From: Ariolimax columbianus
Taxonomy: Eukaryota > Mollusca > Gastropoda > Stylommatophora > Arionidae
NCBI GenBank assembly: GCA_036924085.1
Contig: JAVGWX010000012.1
Location: 29,597,979-29,661,978 of the forward strand
DNA length: 64,000 nucleotides
Reading direction: 5' to 3'
Shown here: positions 45,683 through 55,590 of the stretch, one piece after another
How the letters are laid out: every line of letters begins with the position of its first letter
Position numbering within the stretch: the stretch's first letter is position 1
Notes under the pieces: model-generated
The model's database searches: none
What the model was told of the DNA's origin: nothing
Seen by the model: the letters and a program-made list of their open reading frames with translations, nothing else
Made by a program: the position numbers and the translations under genes

Positions 45683-46240
45683 CCTGCGCAGAATGCTTGG
45701 AGTAACAACAACACATAGAATCATAAAGGAAAATATTAGGAAACAAGTAGACACAACACCAGTGTTAGACATCATCAAGAGACAGCAAACCGAATGGTTC
45801 GACCACATGACACGTCAAACACCAGATAGTATCCGTTCGAAAGCTTTGCTATGCAGATGCTATACACCAGATACAATGCCAAGGGCCACTACCTTCCAGT
45901 CCTTTAATGATAACTATCTTCAAGTCCTCTCTAATGATAACTATCTTCAAGTCCTCTCTAATGATAACTATCTTCAAGTCCTCTCTAATGATAACTTTCT
46001 TCAAGTCCTCTCTAATGATAAATATCTTTGAGTCATCTCTAATGATAGCTGTCTTTAAGTTCTCTCTAATGATAACTATATTAAAGTCCTCTCTAATGAT
46101 AATTATTTTCAAGTCCTCTCTAATGATAACTATTTTCAAGTCCTTTAATGATAAAATGGATAGCAAATATACCAGAACCTGTGATGCTCAACATATACGA
46201 AGCACTTACTAGGGCAAGGTCAAGAAACCTCTTTTTAACA
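45683..46240 (+). pseudogene. LINE C-terminus interrupted by a 27-bp array
   Basis: CLRRMLGVTTTHRIIKENIR and LDIIKRQQTEWFDHMTRQTP (45683-45830) are the CLRRIL and WFGHxxRM blocks of a LINE C-terminus. The array then fills 45895-46153. Beyond it KWIANIPEPVMLNIYEALTR then ARSRNLF resumes the expected WIxNI...EAxxLAxDRxxFR tail. The array therefore lies inside the former coding region, at the GRPR-like basic block, which is missing. Confidence 0.7.
45895..46153. repeat. 27-bp minisatellite inside LINE C-terminus, about 9.5 copies
   Basis: Unit: CTAATGATAACTATCTTCAA GTCCTCT. Its reverse complement (AGAGGACTTGAAGATAGTTA TCATTAG) matches the monomers of the 43700 array almost base for base. Confidence 0.95.
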
Positions 46241-46340
46241 TGAATCTGAAAGGCACAAACACAACAACAAAAAAGAGAAAAGAAGAGGCAGTAATTTTCA
46301 ACACATTAAATACCGAATACAAAACATGTTATTATACTTC

Positions 46341-46481
46341 CTCTCCTTCTTAGCTAGTTCTTAAACTCTCGCTACTAAGCCCTGAACAGGGCTTTCCAAG
46401 TAGTCGATTTTGTCGATATCGCTTGACTGCGATATTTGCAACTTTCGGGCCAACACATCCGTCATCGGCAGGGCTGTTATA
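46341..46481 (-). repeat. SINE-like family A, antisense, partial with internal deletion
   Basis: TAAACTCTCGCTACTAAGCC, CTTGACTGCGATATTTGCAA and CAACACATCCGTCATCGGCA; the ACGACACAACGC segment is lost. Confidence 0.75.
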
Positions 46482-46733
46482 CAATGAACATATTTATATC
46501 GTTTTTAAACCGTTAGTCCAGTGATCAAATTACGATGTATTTTTGTTCATTGTTAATACACTTTTATGAACCATATTATTTTCTGTACATCTGGATTGCA
46601 CATGTTCAATATTGATCCAACAATTCATGGAGGTACAAAATGTGGATCCCGAGTGGTCCACCGGGGTTTTTGTGTAGGACAAGGACATGAATAGCACCAC
46701 TGCCCCACTGGTAGCATGTCGTAAGAATCGACT

Positions 46734-46981
46734 TCTATTTAATAAACTGAAGATAGGTGGCACTGACGAATGCACCTGTGGTACAGGGAAAATGACCGCT
46801 GAACATCTGCTGCAAAATTGCCCGACATACGAGGACCAGAGAAAGCACATGTGGCCATAACCAGTGGCAACACTAGACAAGCTCTATGGCAGTGTCGACA
46901 GCCTCAGGATGACAGCTGCTTTTTTCGAACAAATTCAAGTAACGTCTGACAGCGTACGAATAAGAAGAAGAAGAAGAAGAA
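46734..46981 (+). pseudogene. Jockey-like LINE 3' end, short copy with duplication
   Basis: Starts at the FNKLKIGGTDECTCGTGKMT block and continues AEHLLQNCPTYEDQRKHMWP. A stop follows, then further tail coding and an AAGAAGAAGAAGAAGAAG tail. Flanks GTAAGAATCGACT (46721-46733) and GTAAGAATTGACT (46982-46994) are the duplication with one mismatch. Confidence 0.88.
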
Positions 46982-46994
46982 GTAAGAATTGACT

Positions 46995-47334
46995 AACTGT
47001 GTGACATGCCATAACACCGGTCATAGTTAGGTGGGTTGGTAAGAGCAGCATGGCGCCTAACTGAATGCGAATCTACTTTGTTCTAGTGTTTGAGTCTATT
47101 AAGATGGCTCGCACATCGATTAACCACCCTCCGCGGCACTTGTCCCAACGCAAAGGAGCAATAAGCTACTCGAGCTTAGCCCGTCGAGCAGGAAATCCTT
47201 ATCCCAGCTACATCCGGCTCACGCCACAGCTGGGATCTGCACAGAGCATTCTCCATTATATAAGCACAGGAAGACTCAGACTCACGTTTTTAAACCGTTA
47301 GTCGAGTGTTGAGGCAGATGGGGCGCGAAAGCCT
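46995..47334. other. No gene seen
   Basis: Nothing recognised. The word TTTTTAAACCGTTAGTC occurs both at about 46504 and 47287. Confidence 0.4.
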
Positions 47335-47825
47335 AGGAAGACAGCTCATCTAGGAGAAGGAAAACTTTGATTTCAAACCATCTGAAGCCTTGCAGACAGG
47401 CGTATCTTGTCGAGTTTTGTCAGATATGGCGGTGTAACCTGTGTTCTGATAACTCTGAAAGTTGGTTACTGTCTATCAAACCTGACAACTGCCGATGTGC
47501 GAAGGAGCACACGCAAGAGAATACAATGCCTTATCATAGAGCGAGGAAAGACAACCTCAGCTGAGTGGTGTGACAGATCAGGCCGTTAGCCTTGGTTGGC
47601 GAATGGTCTGGGAGTAAAGCCCAGACAGGCGAACAGATAGAGCATTGCTCTGCTGATCCGGCAGCTTCTGCAGCTTGTCTTGTTCCAAACGTATTGGCAT
47701 CACCTTTTCCTTGGAATAAGCAAGGCAGACCGAGAGAGGGACCATACTGTACGGGCAACACATGGTCTCTATATTTCTGCCCAGGCTTTGTGCTAATAGC
47801 ACAATTACTATCGTTTGAAAAGACG
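47335..47825 (+). repeat. Dispersed repeat family F, plus copy
   Basis: Homologous over about 490 bp, in opposite orientation, to 52417-52895 (shared words: CATCTAGGAGAAGGAAAA, GTTTTGTCAGATATGG, AAGGCATTGTA complement, TGGTCTCTATATTT). The open frames present in both copies are shifted against each other, and I recognise no protein. It is probably a fragment of an unidentified transposable element. Confidence 0.7.
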
Positions 47826-48083
47826 AAAAGTGCCAATGAAAGATGAATGATGATTGTTCAAATTAAACTGCCATTTTTCACTCACTGTTAACACATTATC
47901 TTGAACCAAATTGTTGTTATTTATATCTTTATTATACATTTTGAATATTGATCAAACAATTCCTGATGAGATAACATGTACAGTGTGATGTGTTAAGCCA
48001 AGGACATGCAATCCTGAGAGATGGTGGGCGTTAACATTTGTGTAGAAGGGATGCTGTCATTGGTGATGTTTATTATTAACAAT
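47826..48083. other. No gene seen
   Basis: The segment 47876-48010 resembles 46540-46690 (GTTAACACATTATCTTGAACC against GTTAATACACTTTTATGAACC; AATATTGATC-AACAATTC), so it is another small dispersed repeat. Confidence 0.4.
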
Positions 48084-48362
48084 GAGGCGTGTTCAAATGA
48101 AACCGGACCAAACTGCAACAAGTGAACATATGTACGATGCGCACAATAACGTCCCTTCTGGTGTAAACAGCACACACCAACCGTCAAGTTTGCAAAAGTA
48201 TCATTATCCTCCGATTCATAGTTTATCAGCGATCGGTGATTCGGTTTCTAAGAGGTGAAGGATGTTGACCAGTTATCATTCATCGCAAAATGCAGGCAGG
48301 GTATTGTGATAAAAGTGTGTTGAAGACAACAGTGAAGAACTGGACAACGATGTTTAAAGAAG

Positions 48363-48527
48363 GACGTGAGTTAACGCAACAATATGCTCCTGACTTGGTC
48401 GCGGACGTGAGTTAACGCAACAACATGCTCCTGACTTGGTCGCGGACGTGAGTTAACGCAACAATATGCTCCTGACCTGGTCGCGGACGTGAGTTAACGC
48501 AACAATATGCTCCTGACTTGGTCGCGG
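48363..48527. repeat. 41-bp direct repeat at fold-back tip, 4 copies
   Basis: Unit: GGACGTGAGTTAACGCAACA ATATGCTCCTGACTTGGTCG C. It contains the end of the arm's GGACGTGAGTTAACG, so it was copied from the arm itself. Confidence 0.93.
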
Positions 48528-48529
48528 AA

Positions 48530-48820
48530 GACCTTTCGTTAACTCACGTCCTTCTTTAAACATCGTTGTCCAGTTTTTCACTGTTATCTTCGACACACTT
48601 TTGCCACTATACACTGCTTGAATTCTGCGATAAATGTCAACTGGTCGACATTCTTCAGCTGTTAGAAACCGAATCACCGCTCGCTAATCAACTCTGGACG
48701 CATTCCGTATCACACCCGCCATGTTTTCAACGGTCTGCTGAGGAAACTATGAGTCAGGAGATAATGAAATTTTGCAAACTTGACTGTTGGTATGTGCTAA
48801 TTATATCAGAAGTGACGTCA
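48530..48820 (-). pseudogene. Mariner transposase N-terminal helix-turn-helix, right arm
   Basis: The minus strand reads MAGVIRNASRVD, stop, then VIRFLTAEECRPVDIYRRIQ, then AVYSGKSVSKITVKNWTTMF, then KEGRELTKG. This is the N-terminal HTH_48-type DNA-binding region found in mariner/SETMAR-like transposases. It runs into the tip repeats and stops. The left arm has the same region with frameshifts. The DDE catalytic domain is absent, so the element could only move if a transposase were supplied in trans. Confidence 0.75.
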
Positions 48821-48882
48821 TCATGCGCATCGTATGCACGTCACTTGTAGCAGTTAGATCCGGTTTCATTTGAACACGCCTC

Positions 48883-49399
48883 GTACTTAGAATAATTACG
48901 GAAACTAATGATCAAATATTTGTTTGTGGAGGAGCAGGGATTTATTTCAAAGAATGGTCGCTGATAGAAAGTATTTTTAACAAACTTTAGAAAATAAACT
49001 GTAGCTGTAGAGTTTGATTTAAACGAAGCTCGGAATACAATTTTTGTTTTATCGATATAACATTGGACTGAAACTATTAATAACCAAATTCATTTATTGA
49101 TGCTGCATCAATATTAGATGAGTAACTTGTTAACATTGACACTCAATTATCAGATTCACTTATCAGTTTCATTCACTATTTGTTACACGACTCACATACT
49201 CAAAATTTAGGAAAAATTATTGCTATGTAAAATATTCAATGTATACAAAATATATTCCTAAATTGAGAAATCAAAATCAATAATCGTGTGCAAAATCAAA
49301 TTTTAAAATTGAAAGAAAAAAACAGATTGTCGGCGGCAGATGCTGCTTCTGACATTTCTCTTGGATTTGACGACACGCTGTAAATATGTCAGCCGTCCC
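48883..49399. other. No gene seen; AT-rich
   Basis: AT-rich unique-looking sequence with no coding signal. Confidence 0.4.
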
Positions 49400-50480
49400 G
49401 CAGTCAGCTCCGGGTCAAGATTAACTCTTGCCACAATGGTAAACTAGTTCTCCTCTATGCTCAACTCTTGCCGAATGTCTACATTTGTTCTTTTCTCTGT
49501 CCAGGGTATTCTGAGGATCTTTCTGTAACATTTTGACTTGAAGGATTCGATTCTTTGTCTAGAAGTTTTGGTAATCGTCCATGATTCACAGCCATAAGCT
49601 GCCACAGGAAAAATACAGGCTCTCCCAAGACTTTTACTTTATTCATTTTGTTGGTGCTATGCCATAATTTCTTCAGGCTGTTCAGTGTCTGCTTTGCCAT
49701 AGCTAGTCTTCTTCTGATTTCTTTCGAGCAGTCGCCATTTTTGTCAATTCTGGAGCCCAGATATTCCAAATGTGTGACCTGATCTATTTCCTCACCACCC
49801 ACTGTAAATTTACGCTGACATTGTGTCTTGTCGGTGGTCATTATCTTTGTTTTATTTATGTTTATGAACAGATTTTGATCTTTACTATGTTCATTAACGA
49901 CTCTGGCCCTTCTGCACTTCTTGAAAGTATCACTGTGTCATCTGCGTATCGTAACTCTGGAATCTCGTAAATGGTTCGAAATTTTCAATGTTATCGTCTT
50001 CTCGAACATTCCTCATTATACATTCCGCATATATGTTGTACAGATAAGGTGAGAGGATACATCCCTGTCTTACTCCCTTTTGTACTGCAAACCAATCTGA
50101 AGTTTGCCCAGATACTCGGACAGGCGCTTGTTGATCTTGGTATAATGTTTCAATGAGATGGACTATATGCAAAGGAAACCCAATTTCCTTCAAGATTCTC
50201 CACAGATTCCCTGTAGCTATGACACTATTAACGAGTGCCATTGTGCTTGTACATGTTCGCAAAGGTGGATTCTTTCAGTATCTGCGGCACATGTATTCCA
50301 AATTAAGCGAAATAAATATGTTAGACTGTGCAGGAACACAGAGCGTACTGCTTTGTAAACCTTAGCAGGAATATCATCTGATCCCGGGTCGTTGCCGCTG
50401 CACATTTTACTGATTGCATTCTCATCTGTACTGGGCCAAATATTAAGCCTGTCGTTAATAGCATATTTAGGCATGGTTAA
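49400..50480 (-). pseudogene. LINE reverse transcriptase fragment, antisense
   Basis: Minus-strand frames in order: AISKMCSGNDPGSDDIPAKV (RT block 0), a Leu-rich segment, then LVNSVIATGNLWRILKEIGF and LIETLYQDQQAPVRVSGQTS, then FAVQKGVRQGCILSPYLYNI (RT block 4), then EEIDQVTHLEYLGSRIDKNG, CSKEIRRRLAMAKQTLNSLK and a decayed end. The FADD catalytic block is replaced by FQSYDTQMTQ in a shifted frame. Several stops are present. It is a 5'-truncated LINE with the RT core only. Confidence 0.78.
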
Positions 50481-51479
50481 TATGCTAGTTTGCTGATGGT
50501 GGATGGACAGTGTAGGATAGCACTGAAGTGATCTGATCAGTGCTCTAGAATAATACTTTGTCTTTCAGCAGGGCCGTTTAATCAGTATTACTTACAGAAG
50601 ATGAGTGATAGGAAAACGAAACGCAAAATGCCTTAAAGGATGATGTTGCTTGTTGGCATGGCTCCAAACTGACATTGCGTCTTTCAAAATTGAAAAGAAA
50701 CTTTCCCAAATGCAAAAAAATCGATAAGGCATGAAGATTGCAGGGCATAGTAAACCGCTTCAAGACATTTGTATCTGCATATCGCGGGATTGAATCTGTT
50801 TTTCTGTTGAGCCAGACACCCAGCATATCCCTGTGCTGGTTCTGGACAATCCTGCCAATATTGGTGAATCCTGATTTTTAAGAAACACAAGGGTGGATCG
50901 TCTTGGTTGACTATCCACGAGGGAAAAAAAACGAGGGTGGATCGTCTTGGTTGACTATCCTTAAATCATGTTGTTTACCCAGTAGAGTCTTAATAGCGTC
51001 ATCATCATCAAACCAATCAGAGTTAGTTCCCGCGAGCCGTGTGACCAAAGTATCCAGACACGATAGAGAAGACAGTATCCTTCACAAAGAGCCAATTTAC
51101 ACTCCACTGTTTTTATGCAGAACTCTGTTTCCGTCAGCCGATTGTACGGAAACCCTGGTAAACCGTTCCGAATGGGGCCCACTTTACAGTTTGGAGATGG
51201 TAAGCCTCTTCACAGGTTTCCGACACTGATAACGTCACATAAGCTCTACGTAGAGGTCAAACTTTGACACAATGAGCCTGGCATCTGTCCAACACTCGGC
51301 AACACACATATGCTTAGTCACTCGCACATCTCATCTGTCTTTCGCTCTGGTGAGGACATAGTAAGTAGGATGTCATTGCATAGAGCATTGATGCACCTTG
51401 CTGCGGGTGTGCAATCGAAACACGATGATGATGGAAAGATCGTGAATGTCAACAAAGGTCAAGCAGTAATAACAAAGGC
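50481..51479. other. No gene seen; one 27-bp duplication
   Basis: GGGTGGATCGTCTTGGTTGA CTATCC occurs at 50891 and again at 50936. Otherwise unique-looking; the frames at 50903-51229 and 51310-51507 have no recognisable content. Confidence 0.4.
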
Positions 51480-51705
51480 AAAGGCCGCCGTCCATCGCAG
51501 ACGATGATGGCATAATTTATTTTCTCGCGATATTTTATTTTATTTTTATCCTCACTTTCTCATCTCGAGCCTCCCGACTCCAGTGGCAAGTCAAGAACAA
51601 GACGACTAGGGGGCGACTACGAGATGCAGGGGATTCCGTATCAAGCACCCGTGAAAAAGACCGGAGTCGAACCCACAACATCTGATCCCGAAGCCACGGA
51701 ATCAT
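51480..51705 (-). repeat. SINE family C, antisense
   Basis: The minus-strand head region has GGGTTCGACTCCGG (B-box), and the 3' end reads TTATGCCATCATCGTC then GATGGACGGCGGCC. It pairs with 12755-13204 over its whole length and shows what the uninterrupted element looks like. Confidence 0.72.
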
Positions 51706-52260
51706 CCGACAGTAGTAACCCATTGCTATTTCACTTGCCCGGGGCTATAACTCCAAGTACTCCTTCCCAGCACTGATTGTCGGCCCCTACTCTGGCCTTC
51801 AAATCACCAAGGGTTACCAGCTTGTCGGATTTTGAAACGGACAAGAGGACTGAGTGTTGGCCCTCATAGAATTTATTCTTGATATTCTCAGAGTTAGTCA
51901 TTGTTTGGGTAATGGTGCTGACCAGTGCAGCACTACTTTGAGTCTCAGTGAGAGTTGGAGAGTCATTAGCAGATCATTGATACGCTGTCGGGTTCTAGCT
52001 AACCCACGACTAGATGTGACTTGATGGCGAATCCTACACCAACCTCGCCCATTTCTGTGCTGTCACGACCACTCCAGAATAACGTGTAGCCGGCCATAGA
52101 TTATCTGATCTGGCCCTCTACGGGTAATCTTGTCTCACTGAGAGCAACTACAGCTCCCCCTGCTGCGTGGCGGTCTACTGGTCGCTAGTGATATCCTCCT
52201 TTCGGATCTTTTTGCCTCAGCGGGATCTAGTATTGTACCCACGCTCCATTTAAGAGCCTT
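51706..52260 (-). pseudogene. LINE endonuclease N-terminal region, antisense
   Basis: The minus strand gives, in mixed frames: GTILDPAEAKRSERR, EMGEVGVGFAIKSHLV, then QTMTNSENIKNKFYEGQHSV, LLSVSKSDKLVTLGDLKARV and GADNQCWEGVLG, then a CNSNG-like end. This matches the APE endonuclease of the same broad LINE group as 28825-29360: GVGFAIK, YAPTMT, FYEDL, DKLVxLGDFNARVG, with Leu-Lys in place of Phe-Asn in the metal-binding GDFN block. Frames are broken and no RT follows. Confidence 0.7.
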
Positions 52261-52416
52261 CATTCTGTAGCAATCCCCCCTATACATCTCGTATGCCTGA
52301 CGTTTTGACTTACGTTTAAATAGATTTATCTGAGGAAGTTTGCATTTTCACCAACCTCACTCTCTCTCGTTCTGATCTAACTGGGTCCAATGGCATCATC
52401 ATTGGTTCTTTTCGTC
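52261..52416. other. No gene seen
   Basis: Short stretch, nothing recognised. Confidence 0.4.
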
Positions 52417-52895
52417 TAGTCAGACGATAGTAATTGTGCTATTAGTACAAAGCCCTGGCATAAATATAGAGACCATGTGTTGTCCATGCAGTATGGTCCC
52501 TCTCTCGGTCTGCCTTGATTACTCAAAGGGAAAGGTGATACCAATACATTTGGAACAAAGCAAGCTGCAGAAGCTGCAGGATCAGCAGAGTAATGCTCTT
52601 TCTGTTCGCCAGTCAGGGCTTTACTCCCATACCATTCGCCAACCAAGATTAAGGGCATGGTCTGTCACAACCCACATCTGAGGTTGTCTTTCCTCGCTCT
52701 AGAATAAGGCATTGTATCCTCTTTGTGCTCCTTCGCACATCTTCGGTTGTCAGGTTTGTTAGACGCTGACAAACTCTCAGAGTTATCAGAAAACAGTTTG
52801 CACATCCATATCTGACAAAACACGACAGGATACGCCAGTATCTGCAAGGCTTCAAATGGTTTGAAATCAGAGTTTTTCCTTCTCCTAGATGAGCT
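52417..52895 (-). repeat. Dispersed repeat family F, minus copy
   Basis: Inverted homologue of 47335-47825, about 80-85 percent by eye. See that entry. Confidence 0.7.
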
Positions 52896-53451
52896 TCCTT
52901 TCGAGCCCCTTCTGCACGAAACTACTGGTTTTAAGGCGCCAGTCACTCGCATTCCGTTCCTTCTCCTATTAGTCAAAACAGTTCTGCCGCGCGAAGGCCA
53001 GGAGTTGGACTTTGTTGTCAGAGGCTATATGAGACGCACGTCATGGGAGCATTTAGTTGGTGTTGCGAGTTCATTCTCAACCCCGCCCCCGGCTATAACA
53101 ACATTTAGAACCAATGACAAGCCATAGTCAAAACATCATGCATACTTTACCTCAGGATTTACTCTTGACGCTTTTCCGTTTAATAGATAACTCGCACGGC
53201 TGCTGGGTTTATTTTCCCCCCACAAACCTGACGGAAAAAGTAGCGATTCTCACAACAGAGCATACATTGTCCAATTATGTTTATTAAAGATTGATATTCA
53301 AATCGAAAGCAATCTCCAACTTGCAAATAATAACTGATTCACCGGCAGCGAGTGGAAGATGTTTCATAGTTGGTGGCAAAGTGTTCTGACAGGAATATCT
53401 CTGCTCATCTACTGGAGTTGATAATACATAAAATATCCTGACCTTTACGCC
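52896..53451. other. No gene seen
   Basis: No coding signal and no family recognised. Confidence 0.4.
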
Positions 53452-53635
53452 ATGATATATGACTATGAGGTCTGGAACCTCCGAAAAACAGATGCTGACA
53501 GACTTGGAGTGACCCAACGAGCGATGGAGCGAAGAACATTGTCTGTCTCACTAAGAAACAGGATACACAGCACTGAAATTAAGCGCTATATATCTTTCAA
53601 CGACGTCGTAGATACAGCGCTATTAACAAAATACA

Positions 53636-53758
53636 GATGGGTGGGTCATGTTATACGCTTGTCTGACAACCGATGGACACATAGATGGGTTGGTCATGTT
53701 ATACACTTGTCTGACAACCGATGGACATAGATGGGTGGGTCATGTTATACGCTTGTCT
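53636..53758. repeat. 46-48-bp duplication of the LINE GHVxRL block, about 2.7 copies
   Basis: Unit: GATGGGTGGGTCATGTTATA then CGCTTGTCTGACAACCGATG then GACACATA (second copy 46 bp). The third copy is cut by a SINE A, and a further copy lies beyond it at 54061. Confidence 0.85.
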
Positions 53759-54052
53759 TGGCTTTGCTTGGCTTGGCTTCGTTCCTTCTCAATCTCCCAC
53801 TACCAAACACTGAAAGGGCTTAAGTAGCAGAATATAGTCCAGATAACGGAATGCGTTGTATGGTAGTTTACAGCTTGACTGCGATATTTGCACCTTTCGG
53901 TCCAACACATCCGACTTCAGCAAGCATTTTTTGAGTACCGGATTAGCATTCCCTCTTCGATCCCTTCTCCTTAGCCAGTCTGCCCTGCTGCAGCCTGTTA
54001 TCCAGGATCACCGCGTGGAGGTGTAGAAGGGTCTTGGCAGCTTTGGTTCGCT
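53759..54052 (-). repeat. SINE-like family A, antisense, 5'-truncated
   Basis: From the tail complement TGGCTTTGCTTGGCTTGGCT to GGCAGCTTTGGTTCGCT. The flanks 53724-53758 and 54053-54087 match over 35 bp with two mismatches, but they belong to the tandem unit it landed in, so the true duplication length cannot be read. The tail is of the GAAGCCAAG type. Confidence 0.88.
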
Positions 54053-54260
54053 GACATAAATGGGCGGGTCATGTTATACGCTTGTCTGACAACCGATGGA
54101 TACATGGAGTTATGTACTGGTGGCCCTACAACTTTAGACAGCCTCCAGGACGTCCACTAATGAGATAGAGAGATGGCCTGCGAGAGGTTCTTGGTACGAC
54201 TTTGGTTCTGCAAGGAAAAGGACAGATATGTATTTAGACGTCATTTGGCTACCTGGCATC

Positions 54261-54409
54261 AGCCAGCCAATGTCTGATTGAATACCAGGATTACAGGTTA
54301 CAAGACCAGTACGCTGGTACACTCCTGTTTTCTATTTCTTCTGAGATAGGGCATAGATAGCGCATTTTCTATCTGAATCAGACTTTCTATGTAAAGTAAA
54401 GTAACCCAT
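54261..54409. other. No gene seen
   Basis: Short stretch with no coding or repeat signal recognised. Confidence 0.4.
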
Positions 54410-54662
54410 AGCATTACTGCCGTAGAGGTGTGAGGTGTTAGCGATCTCACATTTCAAAGGCTCGGCTATATGAGGGCGGTAGCCATCTCCTTTCCCTCGA
54501 CGGTTTTACATCCCGGACTGGATCGGTACCCATTTAAGGCTGGGTCAACCAGGGAGCCATTGCGATCTGAAAAAAAACATTACCGCCTCAACTGGGAAAT
54601 GAACCCAGGACCACTCAGATGCAAAGTTAGCTCGCTAACCAATGCGCTACACGGCTACCTTC
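54410..54662 (-). repeat. SINE family B, antisense, with tRNA-like head
   Basis: On the minus strand the head is GGTAGCCGTGTAGCGCATTG GTTAGCGAGC (A-box-like), followed by CCTGGGTTCATTTCCCAG (B-box-like with stem). The body is TTAAATGGGTACCGATCC, GGAGATGGCTACCGCCC, CTCTACGGCAG, and the tail region is GGGTTACTTTACTTTAC. This copy shows that family B is tRNA-derived. Confidence 0.75.
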
Positions 54663-55029
54663 TATGTATAATAGTAGTAATAATAATAGCCACAGTAACA
54701 AAATAAAACCGCTGAAGAAACAAGCAGTTATTGTTGTAGCAAAAACAAGCACCAATTGTCAATGACAACTGACCGAATTCGCGACAACGGTAGGCACTAC
54801 TGTCAGATCTGGATCATGATTGTTTTGTTTAGAGATGTCAGGTCCGAACAGTCAAACAACAGAGATGATATACAATGATACCAGAACTGTACTGGCTCAC
54901 AAATCTGAGTTTTAGGCCTTCATTATGCCGGTAGAACACAATGGAATCTGTCACTGCTGGCAGTTACTGGACTATTAAAGAAACTACAGCCTATGAGAGT
55001 AAGGGAGCCCAGTTTATTTGAACAACTAA
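54663..55029. other. No gene seen
   Basis: No coding signal. It may contain decayed upstream parts of the RT fragment that follows. Confidence 0.4.
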
Positions 55030-55265
55030 GACACCTGGAGTTCGCAGATGACTTACCCCGCATATCTCACAGCTAACTCCAAAGACAGAAGAAGACAGAC
55101 GCACTAAACATAATCTCTCAGCAAGTTGTTATAAAGAGCCACACAGAAAGACACATTGCAAAATTAAACGTGACCAACAACACGGCTTCAATCAAATTGA
55201 GAGGAACACAATTGGGTGAGGTAGACAGCTACCTAGTTATCATTATGCACAAGATAGATTTTAAC
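55030..55265 (+). pseudogene. LINE RT palm fragment with FADD motif
   Basis: LEFADDLPRISHS (55048-55086) is the RT catalytic block with both Asp residues. It is followed by QRQKKTDALNIISQQVVIKS, ERHIAKLNVTNNTASIKLRG and QLGEVDSYLVIIMHK, the post-catalytic segment to the YLGS-like block. One stop follows SHS. Only about 75 residues of the RT remain. Confidence 0.75.
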
Positions 55266-55369
55266 ATATGTGGACAGATGTGATGACGTGCTTTGTAGTT
55301 GTTAAAGACTTCTACTGTACATGAAGCATCATAAATGGCTCCTAACAGGCAGCGGGCCTAACTGTGCTC
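55266..55369. other. No gene seen
   Basis: Nothing recognised. Confidence 0.4.
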
Positions 55370-55590
55370 TTTTACTGGGCAAGACCCTCACCTTGGCATC
55401 CTAGTAGCCCTTCCTGGAAGCGTGCTGTTTTCATGGCATCCTGGCTAAAAAGTAGTGAGTGACACGTAGATGAAGTCAAGCATAGCACAACCGACTGGAG
55501 GACCCCGGTCCACCTTCATCAGCGCCCTCGGGATGTGAGGAAAGCTACGACAATCCGCCACTTAACGTCCATTTTAGAGCGCACAAAAGA
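55370..55590 (+). repeat. Dispersed repeat family G
   Basis: GCATCCTGGCTAAAAAGTAG, GAGTGACACGTAGATGAAG, AAGCATAGCACAACCGACTG, CCACCTTCATCAGCGC and GGGATGTGAGGAAAGCTACG match 6760-6900 block by block. Confidence 0.6.

Larger units (their letters stand above)
48084..48882. mobile_element. Mariner-type fold-back element
   Basis: Both ends carry the perfectly inverted terminus GAGGCGTGTTCAAATGAAAC CGG. Pairing continues inward for some 300 bp on each side at roughly 80-85 percent, with a gap of about 50 bp in the left arm. Each arm holds the start of the same mariner-like transposase (plus strand on the left, minus strand on the right). The tip is a 41-bp direct repeat array. The whole is therefore two 5' ends of one mariner joined tail to tail, without any DDE domain. 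Confidence 0.82.
53452..54260 (+). pseudogene. Endonuclease-RT LINE C-terminus, split by SINE A
   Basis: DYEVWNLRKTDADRLGVTQR, AMERRTLSVSLRNRIHSTEI and TKYRWVGHVIRLSDNRWT (53458-53680) are the same C-terminal blocks as the LINE at 14865. A 46-48-bp unit around the GHVIRLSDNRWTH block is tandemly repeated (53636-53758). After an antisense SINE A (53759-54052) the last unit continues into YNFRQPPGRPLMR and a decayed end near 54260. Stops are present. Confidence 0.75.

Noticed and set aside
48453..48677. Intact small transposase gene
   Set aside because: Only the HTH region is present, the end is array sequence, and a stop lies between the ATG region and the rest.
53724..54087. 35-bp target-site duplication around the SINE A copy
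   Set aside because: The repeated segment is a unit of the local tandem duplication, so it cannot be read as a true duplication.
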